Source: Coniella vitis
Lineage: Eukaryota; Ascomycota; Sordariomycetes; Diaporthales; Schizoparmaceae
Length of the DNA: 64,000 nucleotides
Direction: 5' to 3'
NCBI GenBank assembly: GCA_011317545.1
Contig: WUJK01000001.1
Span: 2,833,001-2,897,000 of the forward strand
Below the pieces are notes generated by a model. It worked only from the letters and a program-made list of their open reading frames with translations. It ran no database searches and was not told where the DNA came from. The translations under genes were made by a program, and so were the position numbers. Position 1 is the first letter of the stretch. Every line of letters begins with the position of its first letter. Shown here piece by piece: positions 13,001-24,954 of this stretch.

Positions 13001-13844
13001 CCACAGATTCTCTACCCTACTTAGGTAGTCACGCCAACTGGAAGATGGCTCTGGAATACTTACAAGATCGCTTTTGGCGTGTACTTTGACATCCTGGCAG
13101 ACAGGCTTGCACCGCCGGAAGCCCAGCCAGGGTAAGTGAGTGTAATTGAACTTGTAGTTGGAGGTAAAATGTATATGGTACCTCTGGACTAGGGAACCGC
13201 CCCCCCCCCCATGCGCCTTTGCAATATCGCTCTGCCTCACTTATCATATTGTCGGGAAAGCGATACTACCCCAACCCATCCACTTGCATCTCGTTACAAA
13301 ATATAAAGTATGTAAGCACTCCATCGTTCTTCATCCTCGTCCTTGCCTCGTGATCTTGCATACATCTACAGCTTTCAGTCTCTATGCTTGACGTGCTACT
13401 TTTGCCGCAATCGAAACCCCATTTCCCCTCCCAGTCATTTCAATTGCCGCCGCTCAACCGACAGCTTGTCAGCCCCGAAAACCCCGAAATCTACAAGGCC
13501 ACCTCTATCACTTTTCGCCCACCCGCCCAGCTACCATCCTGGGTAGCTGCCAGTTTAGAATAGAGCAAAACGTGCGACAGACGAGGACGCCCCGCGGCTA
13601 CAGGTCGCAGGCAGAGAGTGCGAGCACAACGCGAGCCACTAATCTCAGCGAGGGAGCTGCTTTGGGCACCAGAACACCCAGTTGACCATATGGACTGAAA
13701 TCTCGCGCGGAGCCGTCTGCCCCCGTCAACGTAAACCTACTCCAAGCCTCGAGCGCAGCTCACCCCTCAAGCGATCCAAGAACCATTGCGGTCGAGCGCC
13801 ACTCGCGCCGGGTGGGAGGCATCGGGTCTCTGGGTTCTCCTCGC
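7009..13844. other. 6.8 kb region without a supported gene
   Basis: The longest gene-free stretch in the window. Frames exist on both strands but are short, overlap one another, lack domain features and do not join through good splice sites. There is no reverse transcriptase, transposase or terminal repeat signature visible. It contains several palindromic GTAC/TACATAGTA words (about 11681-11720, 12709-12755, 12943-12966, 13015-13028) and an 11-nt C run at 13200-13210. The pyrimidine-rich part after about 13,300 is probably promoter and 5' leader of the gene starting at 13845. A non-coding RNA gene or a small secreted-protein gene cannot be excluded. Confidence 0.55.
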
Positions 13845-14793
13845 ATGCAGAATATGCCTTTTCCAACCCCCATGGGGGGTGAAAGATCCTTTCAGCAACC
13901 CTTCCAACAACCACAGGTATATACTCTTCGATTCGGCCATCACTTTTGGTTCCCTTGAAGATCTTTGCTGCCAATTAACTCCTCAAATGTGTTATGTCTG
14001 CCAAGCCCCTCTTCAACCTGTCAAGCTTTTGTAGCCATACGATGCTGACGAATGCTAACGTCTTGCCACCAACTAGCCGTTTATGAATGTCGATTTTGAC
14101 ATCTTCGAGTGGCACGCACAGTTCCAGTCGTGTGTTCGGTATTTCCTGGACCATGCACAACACACAGGGCCGGTACAAGCCGTAGCAGCCTTCCTCAATA
14201 TCCAGCTCCCCTTTCAGAAACCAAACCCAGTCTTTTCATCCGTCCCAAGCTACCTACCGTCGCCACGCCATAACCCTCACGGAGTGCCCTCATCCGGACT
14301 ACCCGGGATGCCAGGTCCCGGCCCAGCTTCCCTCGGTACCGCCTCTGGAAAGATGCCCATGTCCTCGTCCCCAGGCCCGCATCACCAGGTGCCTTACGTC
14401 ACGTTGACGCCCTACATAAGGCGTTTGGTGGCGACTGGTTTCGACATCCCTAGTATTCTGCATGGCTTCTTCGGAGACGACTGGGCTGCGGGGATAGGGT
14501 CACTACACGAAGCCGAGCGGCGGAACTACCTGTTCGCGGCCAAGAGCGACAACTGGCTCAAAGTAAAGGCGGACTACGACATGGACGGGAACCAGATGAT
14601 TCCATTTCTGAAGCCGTTGCAGAATGTCAGTGAACACGAAATTGTCGGTGCTGAAACAAGCTGGAGCGAGTGGCTTGCAATGCAGGACTGGATGCTTGGC
14701 CCGCGCGCCCCTATGGATGTCGACAAAGGCATGCCTGCTCAGCAGAGGCGGCCCGGTCAAGCACCTGGAGTGAGGATCAAGCGCGAAGAATAG
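13845..14793 (+). CDS. conserved-looking 262-residue protein of unknown function
   Basis: Two exons: 13845-13916 and 14077-14793. The 160-nt intron has a GTATAT donor, a TGCTAACG branch site and an AACTAG acceptor, and the frame is kept. The first exon supplies 24 residues rich in Gln, Pro and Phe; another ATG lies three codons downstream. Residues about 25-65 (starting PFMNVDFDIFEWHAQF) look like a compact helical segment, then comes a Pro/Ser/Gly linker. A second folded-looking block, about 125-220, includes TPYIRRLVATGFDIP, HGFFGDDW and EAERRNYLFAAKSDNW. The tail is basic and ends KREE. No catalytic motif, signal peptide or membrane helix is seen. I have an uncertain memory of similar fungal proteins carrying the label 'ilp is an apoptosis inhibitor'; I would not transfer that name. 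Confidence 0.75.
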
Positions 14794-17728
14794 TAGGAGT
14801 AGACGAATGGGAGGTGACAAATAGTATCACAGGGAGGAAAAGGCCAGTTGACCGCTTAACGCAACGGGGAAGCGCAGGAACTCGAAGTCAGAAAAACAGG
14901 CAACAGCGCATTTCCTTCCCTCAGCAGACGGCGGTTGGATTCTGCTTCAAATCTATGGCCTGTTCGATAGCAGCAGCGACTGCGAGTCCCACTACGAGGT
15001 CTCCGAAGAAATATATATCAAAGGAATCGCACGCCGGGGATATCATTCCAAAGATATGTTTGCTTCACGGCATCTGGATATGGCGTTGGGCGAAACTCCT
15101 CTTGCATCGGGGGCATTGTTGGCGAACGGAGGGGCCAAGCAACGAGCGAAAAACAGGCGCTTACGACGCTCTTTGCAATCCATAGACTATCACGAAGCGA
15201 ATCAGTAGCAGAGCTATATTATCATGCTGCAAGCTTTTGTTGTTTTGCAAGCTATGGTGTCTTTTCAATTCCATTGTCTGGAGTATCGAGACCGCTCGCG
15301 CCGAAGACGCATCCATGGCTTGAAAACTTCCTGTATCTTATGAAACCGCCCATAGAGTTGTTTATTTTCTCGGGCTTTCTTAACACAACACATGGTACAA
15401 CTTGACCTACTTAGGTACCTACTTTGCAGTACTCTCCCAGGGACGGAAAGCCCGTGCTGCCACCCCGCCGCCTTAAACCAATATGTTCATAACCTCATCT
15501 CAGCAGTCTGCATGGCGTACTATGTACTTACTCTCCAGCGCCAATCCACAGACACTGCAAATATTGCTTTTCCCATCCGCATTCCTAAGTGGCTGGGCAC
15601 GGCTCCCCCCCCTTTTTTTCCCCCTTTCATTCTTATTCTTCTGTGCAAGTGCCACCGACGGAGAAAAGGAGGCGTTGCGTTTTGAGCCTCGGGATGGGGG
15701 CACAAACAAGCCCTTAAGGTAACACCACATGGAGGTTTAAACTCCCCTGCAACTGCAGTTGCTACGTTCAAGCAGTGTTAAGAATGGCGAAGAAGTAGCA
15801 GATCATGCATCCTGCGCAAAAGATGGACGGTTTGAGAAGGAGCAGGGCACACCGCACAACCAAATTTTCCCCATTTTCTTCCGTTCCTGGTAAAACGGTT
15901 GCATAATGCAAAAAGACAGGAGTAGGATCCCAAACCGAAGATCTTCGGAGGAAAACAGAGTTGCGAAGTTTCTTTTGGGGTAATCCTTTGGAAGGTACTA
16001 TGTTAGAATCTCGTCAGCCGTTCGTGCGAAGCGTGTAGATCCTATACTGTGAGTTACATGAATTTGAATTACTTTCCATGTTGCCTCAGTGGACTGCTCA
16101 TTTGTTAAGCCCTCATGGTCATGCCCTTTTTATGTACTGTCCCTTGACCCCGTTTGAAACGATTTGTGAAAGATCTTCTGGTGGCCTGATATAGCACGCC
16201 TCACTTTTTAGTTTGCTGTGTACCACAGGAGCTGTTCAGCGTTCGCCTTTGCAGAAGAGTGCGCAATCCTTTTCACCATAACGATGATCTGCGGTGTAGG
16301 ATGACGTGAACGGTGCGGCAGTCAGTGTGTGCGGGCATGTGCAAGGCCATTTTCCTCTATTTCCAACACGTAAGTACAGTATGTACAATACTTTGATTGA
16401 TTATACTTCTTGCCACATAACTAGCACTGCTCAGAAATTCCTAGTGGTAATCCTTCCTCTCGAACTTTCGCCATACTAGTATGTTAGACAAGATGGTTGA
16501 GACGGTGTCGCGTATGCAGTGTGAGCCAGGGCGGTCGGGCTTGTTTTGTTTTGGATGGGTTGGGCATGGCTACAATGCCTTTGGCTGCCGGAGGCGGCGA
16601 AGAGACCGGATAAGCAAGATAGACGCCTTTTTTTTTTTTCAAGAAAAAAGGAATAAAAATAAAAATAAAAATAAAAATAAAAATAAAAATAAAAATAAAA
16701 ATAAAAATCAATCTATGTGGGAAAATGAGGGTGCAAATGATGGCCTTTCCGTCTTGCCCGTCTTTGGTGGAGGCAAAGGCGACGATGTGGATTGGTGATA
16801 TGCTGTACATAGTAGGTACATACTTACCTAGGCAGACTGTCTAGGAGTACAAAATGCCGTTTGGGAGTGAGCGTTGTCCAGACTTGGGCCAATTTCTCTA
16901 TACGCTCAAGTACGATTTGAAATGTTGCTTGATGAGCCTAGTTACTGGTTTCTCATGAACGTAGAATTGACGAAGTCCAGACAGTAGAGGGCCGTCAACA
17001 TAGTACCTAGTATCCAATGGCCGATGGAATGATACTTGGTAGACATACTATACAGAGACCATTAAAACTTTCCAACTAATTTACTACTGTGACAGCGCCC
17101 CTACGATCTTTGGGATTTGATGCTAGTCTTATTTGCATAGAAGTAGCCACTCGTCTAGAATGGCATTCGATACTACCTACCTAGATCGGTATATTGCCAA
17201 GTATGTATAGTGGTGCGATCCAGTAACATGCTTCGGGTTAGAGATGTACCATGCACTGTCCCCAAATTCGGCTAGCATCTCTCGGTTCGTGCCGGGAGCC
17301 CACTCGGCAGGCAATAATGCCGGCCCTGGCCCCGCAAAAGTTGTAGAGCACAGAGCAGCAGAGCAGCAACGGAATTGATGAAGCACATGTCATTTGTACC
17401 TGCCATTACCATCCATTCAACCTTTAGCCATCCTCCTTCGTTGCACATCAACACTTCAGCCACAAACTACACAACTTCTGTTCGCCTCACTCTGTCGATC
17501 AAATTTCTATTTCCGCTGCGATAGCCCTTCAGTTTTGGCCTTTTCCAATCAATTCCTGCGCATTGCATTTTCTTGGGGACGTTCATCATCTTCAGCGACC
17601 TACAGCCTCATCCAGCGCGAAGCTAACCGTACTTTCCACAACACCGTACATTTTCGGCATTGGTTCAACACTGGCGAATAAGACGACGATTCCCATAGCG
17701 CCTTCGTGGCGAGCTCTGCCCTCGCACC
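14794..17728. other. intergenic, no supported gene
   Basis: About 2.9 kb. Only short frames without features. It carries palindromic words at about 15403-15425, 16800-16830 and 16995-17060, and an AAAAAT microsatellite near 16652. The pyrimidine-rich sequence after about 17,390 is the probable 5' leader of MED5. Confidence 0.6.
16628..16708. repeat. T12 run and (AAAAAT)n microsatellite
   Basis: A 12-nt T run (16628-16639) is followed by about nine nearly perfect copies of the 6-bp unit AAAAAT between about 16652 and 16708. Intergenic. On translation it gives an artificial Asn-Lys alternation, so the frame running through it is not taken as a gene. Confidence 0.85.
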
Positions 17729-20700
17729 ATGGCCCAGTCCTCAACGGCCACATCCCGGCGCTTCATGACGCCTCAGGAGCTCGCCCAGGACTCTTACGCC
17801 AATTGGAAGGACTTTCTCGAGCGCGCACTCAAGAACCGTCTTGACCAGGCAAAGTTTGCAGAGTTTGCGCCAATTCACGCAGAAATATACCCACTTTCAC
17901 CCTTACCGATTGCCGATCTCTTCCTGCGCCCTACATGTGGCGGCATGTATTCCCTCGATACGCGCGTTCCCTTCTATCTCCAGACGCTACTAGACCTGCG
18001 CCTCGTCGACCTGCAGGCTGTATTGGCTGGGCTCCTGCGATACACATCTGTGCATGCGATTTTAGGAGGTATCAAGTCCGGATCTGATGCCAAGGAGGAC
18101 GATGGCACCCTTCCTACCCCCGCCCAGGGAGGCAAAGGTGAAGGCAAGCCGGCTGAAATTATACGATGGGAAAACAGTTATACCTTTGACGAAGTCATCT
18201 TCTACCGGTTGCGCAAAGCCGTGGCCAATGGCTCGGCCATACGACATGGCAAGGATGCAGTTGAGGTGTGCCTGATGATGGCAAAATGGATGACGCTCTT
18301 CACAGCGGCGAGCGCAGCATTGCCAGTGCAGCATAACGAGGATGTCATGATGGGTGGCATTGGCACCACATACTCTGCTAGCAAGAAGACAAGAGACCAG
18401 CTGGACAATGTCATGGCGGCTTTCGTGATGCTGCTGCTCGGTATTGTCGAAAACCCCGTTGTGTTGCAAGCCCTAAGTGAGCCATTCACGAAGAGTAAGT
18501 CATCTTTGACGTTATCATTGATGGATACGTCGCTGACAGGAGACCAAAGCATTGCGCAAGGCTCTATCAATGAGCCTGGCCAATTTTGTGCCTGCAATAG
18601 TTCAAGGGTCTTCACAAGAAAGTCAAGGCACGGCACAAATCGCTGCTAGACTAGAAATGTTCCGGACGCAGACACTGGCCGGCTTTGAACCGGTTGACAA
18701 GAAGAAGCAGGCTGCGACCAAAGAGATTAACGAGCTATTCGACGAAACGGTAGGATTGCAGAGCATTGTACTGCAGCCTTTGGACATTGCTCGGTCTCGC
18801 GCGGGCTTATACATTTATCTCAGTGCAGCTGTGAGTACGGTGCTGATCTTTGGACGTGGTACTCTTTTGTGATGTATGCTAATAAACTCGAAGCTCACCG
18901 GGCGACCACTACTGGATGATACCTCGCTATACGCTTACCTTCACAACCGTTTTGAAGGCGATATCCAGTCCACGGCGATTGACCTCATTCTTGCATCCTT
19001 TGACGTCCTTGCCAATGCCATATACCGTAACGAAAGCCGGCGCTCAGCGCATTTACTGCGCTCATATCTCATCAACAAGGTACCGCTCATCTTGGCGTCC
19101 TTTGCTGCAACGGCCAGTCCCATGTATCCATTCAACTCCGAATTGTGCATCACAAATGCGCTTAGCCGCGTTGATACCAACACATTTCCAACACTATCAT
19201 CGCTTTTTGAGACAGGAGAAAATAACCCTTTCACCGAATCCGTGCGCTCTGATTTTGTGACTGCTTGTTGCCTACACGGACTTGTACCAGAGTCCAGCAT
19301 TGATAAACTCCTCGGCGATTACGCTTATCAGACACTCCCCGCTGGTGGTCGATATGTCAAGGACAAGCTGGTCCAAGAGTGTGTTACAGACCATGATCGG
19401 ATGTTGCGGCTCATCACGGAGCTAGACAAGATGGAGGGCAATGCCGGTGCTGTTTGCCAAGCAATAACAGAGGTGAGTGAGCCACAAACATAGTGCAGTC
19501 TATTTGTTCCTATTCGTCGAGTATGGCCTGAGTATGTGGCAAACTACTGACTTCTTGTCCCAAAGATGCTCGGTCGTCTGTGCTCCAACAAAGAGACAAT
19601 GACACTGAAGCAGCTCTGCAGCCAGCTTGCTCGCAATCCTCTTAACCTTGACGTCCTGCTCCTTTTTGACAAGGCTCATACTGTTCTCACTCCTTTATGC
19701 GAGCTTCTTGACAGTTGGGGCTACGAAGATGACCAAGGAGAGTATCAACCCGTCTACGAGGAATTTGGATCTGTTCTTTTGCTTCTCCTTGCATTTGTCT
19801 ATCGTTATGAATTGTCCGCTTCAGAACTGGCACTCAGATCTAGGGATTCATTCATTGCAAAGCTGTTGCGCAAAGGCCAAGTCAGCCGCCCACTGGATGA
19901 ATTATCTGATCAGGAGAGAAGCAATCTGGATGGATGGATTCATGGCCTCTTTGATAATGATGGTGGAGGCCTAGCTGATGAGTTGCTCTCTTCTTGTCCT
20001 CCGCAAAACCTCTACCTCCTCATTCCCACCCTCTTTCACCACATTGTGTTGGCATTCAGCACCGGTTATCTGACAGAAGAGAGCCTGAAAACTGGCATCG
20101 AATGTAAGCAATCATCATATCCTCTACTTGATTGCCGAGAACTAAATCTATATATTCAACAGATCTTGTTGAGCCATTTTTACTACCGTCATTGGTGACA
20201 GCCATCATCTATCTCTCGAACTGCCTCTGGACCGATCGCCCAGAAGAAAACAAGGCCATAATTAAGATCCTTCAGCTGATACTCAAGCCAACGCAAAGGC
20301 TCACCCCGGAATCGAGCGACATGCTTAATTCCGTTCGGAATATTGTGGCTAAGCCCTTGGAGAATGGTCTGAGGAATTATCAGCGGCAGAATCCCAAAAG
20401 CCAGGACGTTGAGCCCTTGCTCAACGTCCTCAAGGACAATATTGAGCTGTCCAGACGAACAGGTTCAGCTGGTGTCCAGGAAGTCGAGACTTGGTCTAAC
20501 AGCAGCGGCGGAGGCCTGCTGGCCAATATTAAGCATACAATGCATAATCTGACCATGTGGAGTATGCAACAGTCCGTCATGACTGTGGCGTATGCGCACC
20601 GGCAGATCCTATTGGGACTCAGGCTTTTGGGTGCCAAGCGAGTTCTCTACGCCATACTAGAAGAGCTCAAGACACAAACTGAAGCAAACAGCGGCAGCGC

Positions 20701-21229
20701 CTTGTACGGCTACGATGTGGCCGTCGCACTTGTGTGTGCACCGGATGTGACCAACATGGTTGATGGCGAGCTTCCTCCACATTTACTGGAGGATGCAGCC
20801 ACTCAGGTGTTCGGCATGCCTCCTCAGCGTCGCGTCTCCTTGCGCGATAGCCTAAAATGGGAGGCCGGAGGCTGGAAGAAGATACAGTACAAAGACCCAG
20901 TTATTGCCGAAATCGTTGTGCGTCTCTACCAAAAAGTTGAGAAGCAAATGGCGCCAGCTGCTATGGCTATGCCGTCGCTCGATACTGCCGCAGCGATTGC
21001 CGATGCATTGGTCGTCGACGACGCGGCTGCCGCAGCTGCTGTCATGGCAGATCCTATGGCTCTTGACTCTGCTACAGTTGCAGGGCTGCCATTAGATCTT
21101 GGTGCGGGCGCGGGGGATCTAGGTCTGGATGCAGGCTCAGGCTCAGCCGGCAGTCTGGACCTGGTAGGTGGCGATGATTGGGGCCTGGATGGACTGGACA
21201 CGTGGGACACGGAAATGGATCTGACATAG
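17729..21229 (+). CDS. MED5: Mediator of RNA polymerase II transcription subunit 5
   Basis: Five exons: 17729-18494, 18550-18830, 18894-19472, 19566-20103 and 20163-21229. Introns are 55-93 nt with GTAAGT/GTGAGT-type donors. The first intron's acceptor at CCAAAG was chosen over an earlier GACAG because only it keeps the frame. Product about 1,076 residues, typical for the Med5/Nut1 family. The N-terminus (DSYANWKDFLERALKNRL, then LFLRPTCGG) and the helix-rich body match the family, and the C-terminus is Ala/Asp/Gly-rich and acidic. Med5 is a subunit of the Mediator tail, which links sequence-specific activators to RNA polymerase II in the nucleus. The family is not enzymatic, so there are no catalytic residues to test. 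The identification is from overall recognition of the protein, mainly the N-terminal third. Confidence 0.88.
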
Positions 21230-21898
21230 GTAACAGGACATAACTGGCAGTAGTAAGGTCCTAGTGGTAAGAGCAGCGGTCTCTGGAGTTTGGGAAAAGA
21301 TGCTTGCAAGCGTTCACAGATGGTGGTTTGTTTGTTTGTACTATGGCGCCGAGGACGGAAAGCATCCGCATCTAGAGATGCCTATTGGGTTGGAGCATTT
21401 TATCATTTTATTTGGCGTCTGAGACCCATACTGACCAGGTTTCTACCGACTGAGGCCAACACAAGTACCTAGGTAGCTTTTGAAGCATGCTTCCATGGAA
21501 GCCAAGTGACCTTTGCTATGTAAACACTTGTTTGAGATGGGTCTACAACCACACTGTCAGTCAGACGTGACATTCACATACATAGTATTACCAATTGAAT
21601 TTACAGGGAAGAGCTCCCCTGCCAGCCTGATCAATAGCGAGTGGGGTCGCCAGCTTCTAACAGCCAATTACAGCATGCCAATCTGGGCTGTCCCTGCCTG
21701 CTAGCTTGGCCTACCTCTGCTGTAAGAAGGCCACATCTTACAATTGACGTGCCAGCAACTTTTGCTGCAGCTGGGACCCAAGCTTCGCCTCACAACACAC
21801 CATAACTCGAACTCCGGAGGTGCAACACAACCTCCTCCTCCCGCTCCCTTCTTTTCTCCATCCTTCCTGTCTGGTCCGCCTCCCATCGATTGCCAATC
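21230..21898. other. intergenic between MED5 and the ER membrane protein gene
   Basis: About 670 bp: 3' flank of MED5, then promoter and CT-rich leader of the next gene. A palindromic AGTACCTAGGTAGC word lies at about 21464. No frame or RNA gene is supported. Confidence 0.6.
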
Positions 21899-22882
21899 AT
21901 GGCTTTCCTCAAGTTCTCGGCGCTCGCTTTGCTTGCCCTCCGCGTCGCCTCTGTCTTTGCGGTCGATGTCGACGTAAGTATCTCGGACCTTGTCGTGCTA
22001 TCGCGCATAGCTGTTGTGGCGTGTAGACTTCCACAATGAGGCAATTGAACCCAGTTACTAAGTAATATCTATCTCACAGCCTGAGGACGCGACCGCATAT
22101 GCTACCGACAGCCCCGATCTAAAGATCGATATCGGCACCGTCTTCCCCGACTCCGACTTTGGCGTCAAGCTCGTGAACGGCCACTCCACGAAGGCAGTCG
22201 TTGAGATATCGAACCACGAAGATGGGCCCATCAACGTCGCTTTCATTGGTGGCATGCTGTCCACCACTCAGGCGCTGCCCGAGGACGTGCACCCATCCGC
22301 TGGCATTCTGCGCAATCTTTCTGCCATAACCTACGATGTCGACATTGATGCTGGAGAGGCGCGCACGTTGTCCTATCCCTTTGTCTTGGACATGCAGCCT
22401 CAGGATGTCGTTCTGAACCTCATGGCCGTCATACGCAACAACAAGAACCAAATCTTTCAGGTTGAGGCTCACAGCGGCTTGGCCAGCATTGTTGAGCCCC
22501 CCACTAGCATTTTTGACCCTCAAATGTGAGTGGAAATCATGGAATTCGATGGACCTAACCAGGCTACTTCGTCGTTACCGCAGTCAACTGACAATTGTGT
22601 GCAAACCATAGTATCTTCCTCTATGTCTTCCTCACTGGCGCTTTTGGCGGTACTCTCTACTTTATCTACAAGACTTGGATTGAGGCCCTTTTCCCTCAGG
22701 CCAAGAAGGCCCCCCGCTCCAACAAGAAGGCCAAGAAGATTGAGATCCCGGAGCCCCTCTCAGGCAATGAGTCTCCTGCAGGTGTCTCCCCTGGTCTTGA
22801 CAAAGCCTACGATGAGAACTGGATTCCTGACCACCACCGCCGGCCCACCACTAAGCGCACCAAGTCCAAGAAGGTCGAGTAG
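21899..22882 (+). CDS. IRC22: TRAP-alpha-like ER membrane protein (IRC22 family)
   Basis: Three exons: 21899-21973, 22080-22525 and 22612-22882, with GTAAGT and GTGAGT donors. Product about 263 residues. A signal peptide covers about 1-21 (hydrophobic core ALALLALRVASVFA). A luminal beta-rich domain follows, containing KLVNGHSTKAVVEISN and VIRNNKNQIFQVEAHSG. One membrane helix lies at about 174-196 (IFLYVFLTGAFGGTLYFIYK). A short basic, Lys-rich cytosolic tail ends KKVE. This order is that of the translocon-associated protein alpha subunit, whose fungal members are often named IRC22 after the yeast gene. The role is probably in protein translocation or homeostasis at the ER; the yeast name reflects a recombination phenotype and should not be read as a DNA repair function. 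Confidence 0.85.
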
Positions 22883-23847
22883 GAGCTTGCGGAAGGACGA
22901 CTGTGATTGAGACAGTCCCATCTCTTGGATGGCGAAGGCGACCGGTAGCTTCCCTGCACTGCGGGTCGAGGTCGCCGATACCGGTGACTAAGAAATGTGC
23001 CGGAATACAGAGGTGGCATGTACAAAAATAGTCGCGGAAACCAACTAACATTCTCGGGAAATCATGTCGAATTCAGCGTCAATGTCATGACATGTTGGGA
23101 GTGACATCTTACACCCTTGGAAATGTTCTGTATCCTGATAATGGTCAATCAAGCTACCTAGATCTGGCTGTGCTTCTGGAGCAGCACTCACATGTGTATT
23201 ATACCTTGTAAATTAGCCTCTCGCGAAGCCTGATCACAACAATCGAATCGTCTTCAGCACACGATGTATAAAACGAGTTCTTGAGACGAGCGCCATGTAT
23301 CTTCAGTTGGAGTTATTGGCTGCTCAGAGCAGTCGCCTGTCCATAGGCAAATGTGTTACGACTAACCACGGCACGACTAGAGCGAATCCAAAATCAAAAC
23401 GCATTTTGCCAGCTCATTAAAGAGTCACATGTGTCCATACAGATGTCGCAGAACAATTTGTCTCGGCCGGGCAAGGAAGGGTTTGTTGTGATTGTTTGCC
23501 GTATTTTTTGTCTTTTTTGGGAAATCGCAACTCCAGTAGTATCCGGGACTCCCATTTTCTAAGAAATAAGACCCGAGGCCCCTAACACACGGCGGCGTCG
23601 CTCATCGTCATCGTGAGAAAGAAATTCGCCCCAAAGACCTGTGCCCAATTGATGCCATATCCGTCCCCGCGCGCCGGATGGTATTTTTGTTGTTGCAACT
23701 TTGGCACGTCGATTTACTGTTGCGCCACTACACAGGCTTTGCTCATTCCAACAAGCAGCAGCAACAGAAACGACGACAGCCACGTTGCCCTCCTTGCCAT
23801 GGTTTCTACTCCCCCACTAAAATGCCCATACTCGATGATTGGCCTGT
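22883..23847. other. convergent 3' spacer
   Basis: About 965 bp between the 3' ends of the TRAP-alpha-like gene and the eS28 gene. Presumably 3' UTRs and terminators. No frame has support. Confidence 0.6.
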
Positions 23848-24273
23848 TTACCGCAGGCGTCTGGCTTCGCGCTCGGACTCGAGGAGGCAGAGAATGTCGT
23901 TCTCACGGACTGTAGGTGTACGGAGGAAAAACTACGGTCAGCACTTTGCCCTTTTATCTCTCATTTTGACTTGACAAGGGTATAGTATGCGATGTGGGCT
24001 GAAAGAGTGTTTTTCGTACCGGGTCCCTTGACGTTGCGGATGATCGAACGGGTTTGGTCGTCCATGAACTCGACGCGAACCTGGGTAACACCACCGCGAG
24101 AGCCTGCAAAATCGCATAAATCAGCATTTCTGCCCTTCCTTCTCCCAACAAGCGATATGCTTTTTCCGTATTCCGTGTAGACTTGAAGAATTTCAGGGTT
24201 GGCTGTTCGTACCGGTACGGCCGAGGACGCGGGTGACCTTGACGAGCTTGACGGGCTGCTTGGAGGAATCCAT
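23848..24273 (-). CDS. RPS28: 40S ribosomal protein eS28
   Basis: Three short exons on the minus strand: 24213-24273, 24020-24103 and 23848-23909, separated by introns of 109 and 110 nt with GTACGA donors and TGCAG/TACAG acceptors. Product 68 residues, the normal family size. It starts MDSSKQPVKLVKVTRVLGRT; the second exon gives the family core SRGGVTQVRVEF with IIRNVKGP, and the third ends ESEREARRLR, the characteristic C-terminus. Both introns fall after the first base of a codon. This is a small S1-like OB-fold protein of the small ribosomal subunit near the mRNA exit channel. The long open frame across exon 2 and intron 1 is not the gene. Identification is firm because all three exons join into a full-length family member. 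Confidence 0.96.
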
Positions 24274-24954
24274 TTTGGCTTGATTTGTTGATCTTCCGAG
24301 ACGAAACTTCGAAAAAAGGGTTGTCGAGAGATCAAGGATCGATTGGCTTGATTGTCGTGGAAAGGCCGCGTGGGGGAAGGTCGAAAAGTGGATGTGGAAA
24401 GTGGTGGGAGGTTACGGTTGGGCCCTGGTCGGCCAGTGGGCTTGGCTGAGCGAACTTTTCGCTGGTGCGGTGAAAATCGTTTCGGGCTTAGCGCAGGTCT
24501 GGCTGCCAGCTGCCACAGAATGGTTGCAGCTGCAAGACTTGAGCGGTCTTGCTGGTCTAGCATCCTTGCACCTGCAAACCCCTATGCCTGTCACGTCTGT
24601 GCTATTATCAACGTCAACTTCAACTTCTCTTCTTCTCGCCATCTTTTCATATTTGACGCTGACCACCAGGACCGTGTTGCCCATCACTGCTCAGCAGGCT
24701 CACCGGATTCATTCCAACTCATTTGACCTTTGAGCACCATGTAATCCCAGTAGGTGAAGTCTTTATCCTGGCGCCAGAATCGGAGGGTGTATGGTTGTGC
24801 CACGCTATTCCATTGATATGATATACTTCACAAACCAAGCACCCCTTGAGCAATATCAAGGGGGTTGGGACTAACGTCACATCGAGATGGTTTAAATGAA
24901 CAATCAGCAATTTAGTTCCACAGAGGTGCGAAGACCGCCTATATAAAGTTTACC
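24274..24954. other. eS28 promoter and 3' flank of the NRPS-like gene
   Basis: About 680 bp. The left side is upstream of eS28 (minus strand) and the right side is downstream of the NRPS-like reductase stop codon at 24955. No coding sequence supported. Confidence 0.6.

Noticed and set aside
16481..16798. Frame with alternating Asn-Lys residues
   Set aside because: It is a reading of the AAAAAT microsatellite; both strands give artificial repeats.
21256..21300. tRNA-like D-arm word (GTGGTAAGAGCAGCGGT) after MED5
   Set aside because: No T arm with GGTTCRA follows and no acceptor stem can be formed.
23961..24563. 200-codon minus-strand frame over the eS28 locus
   Set aside because: It runs through intron sequence of the RPS28 gene; only the middle exon is real coding sequence.
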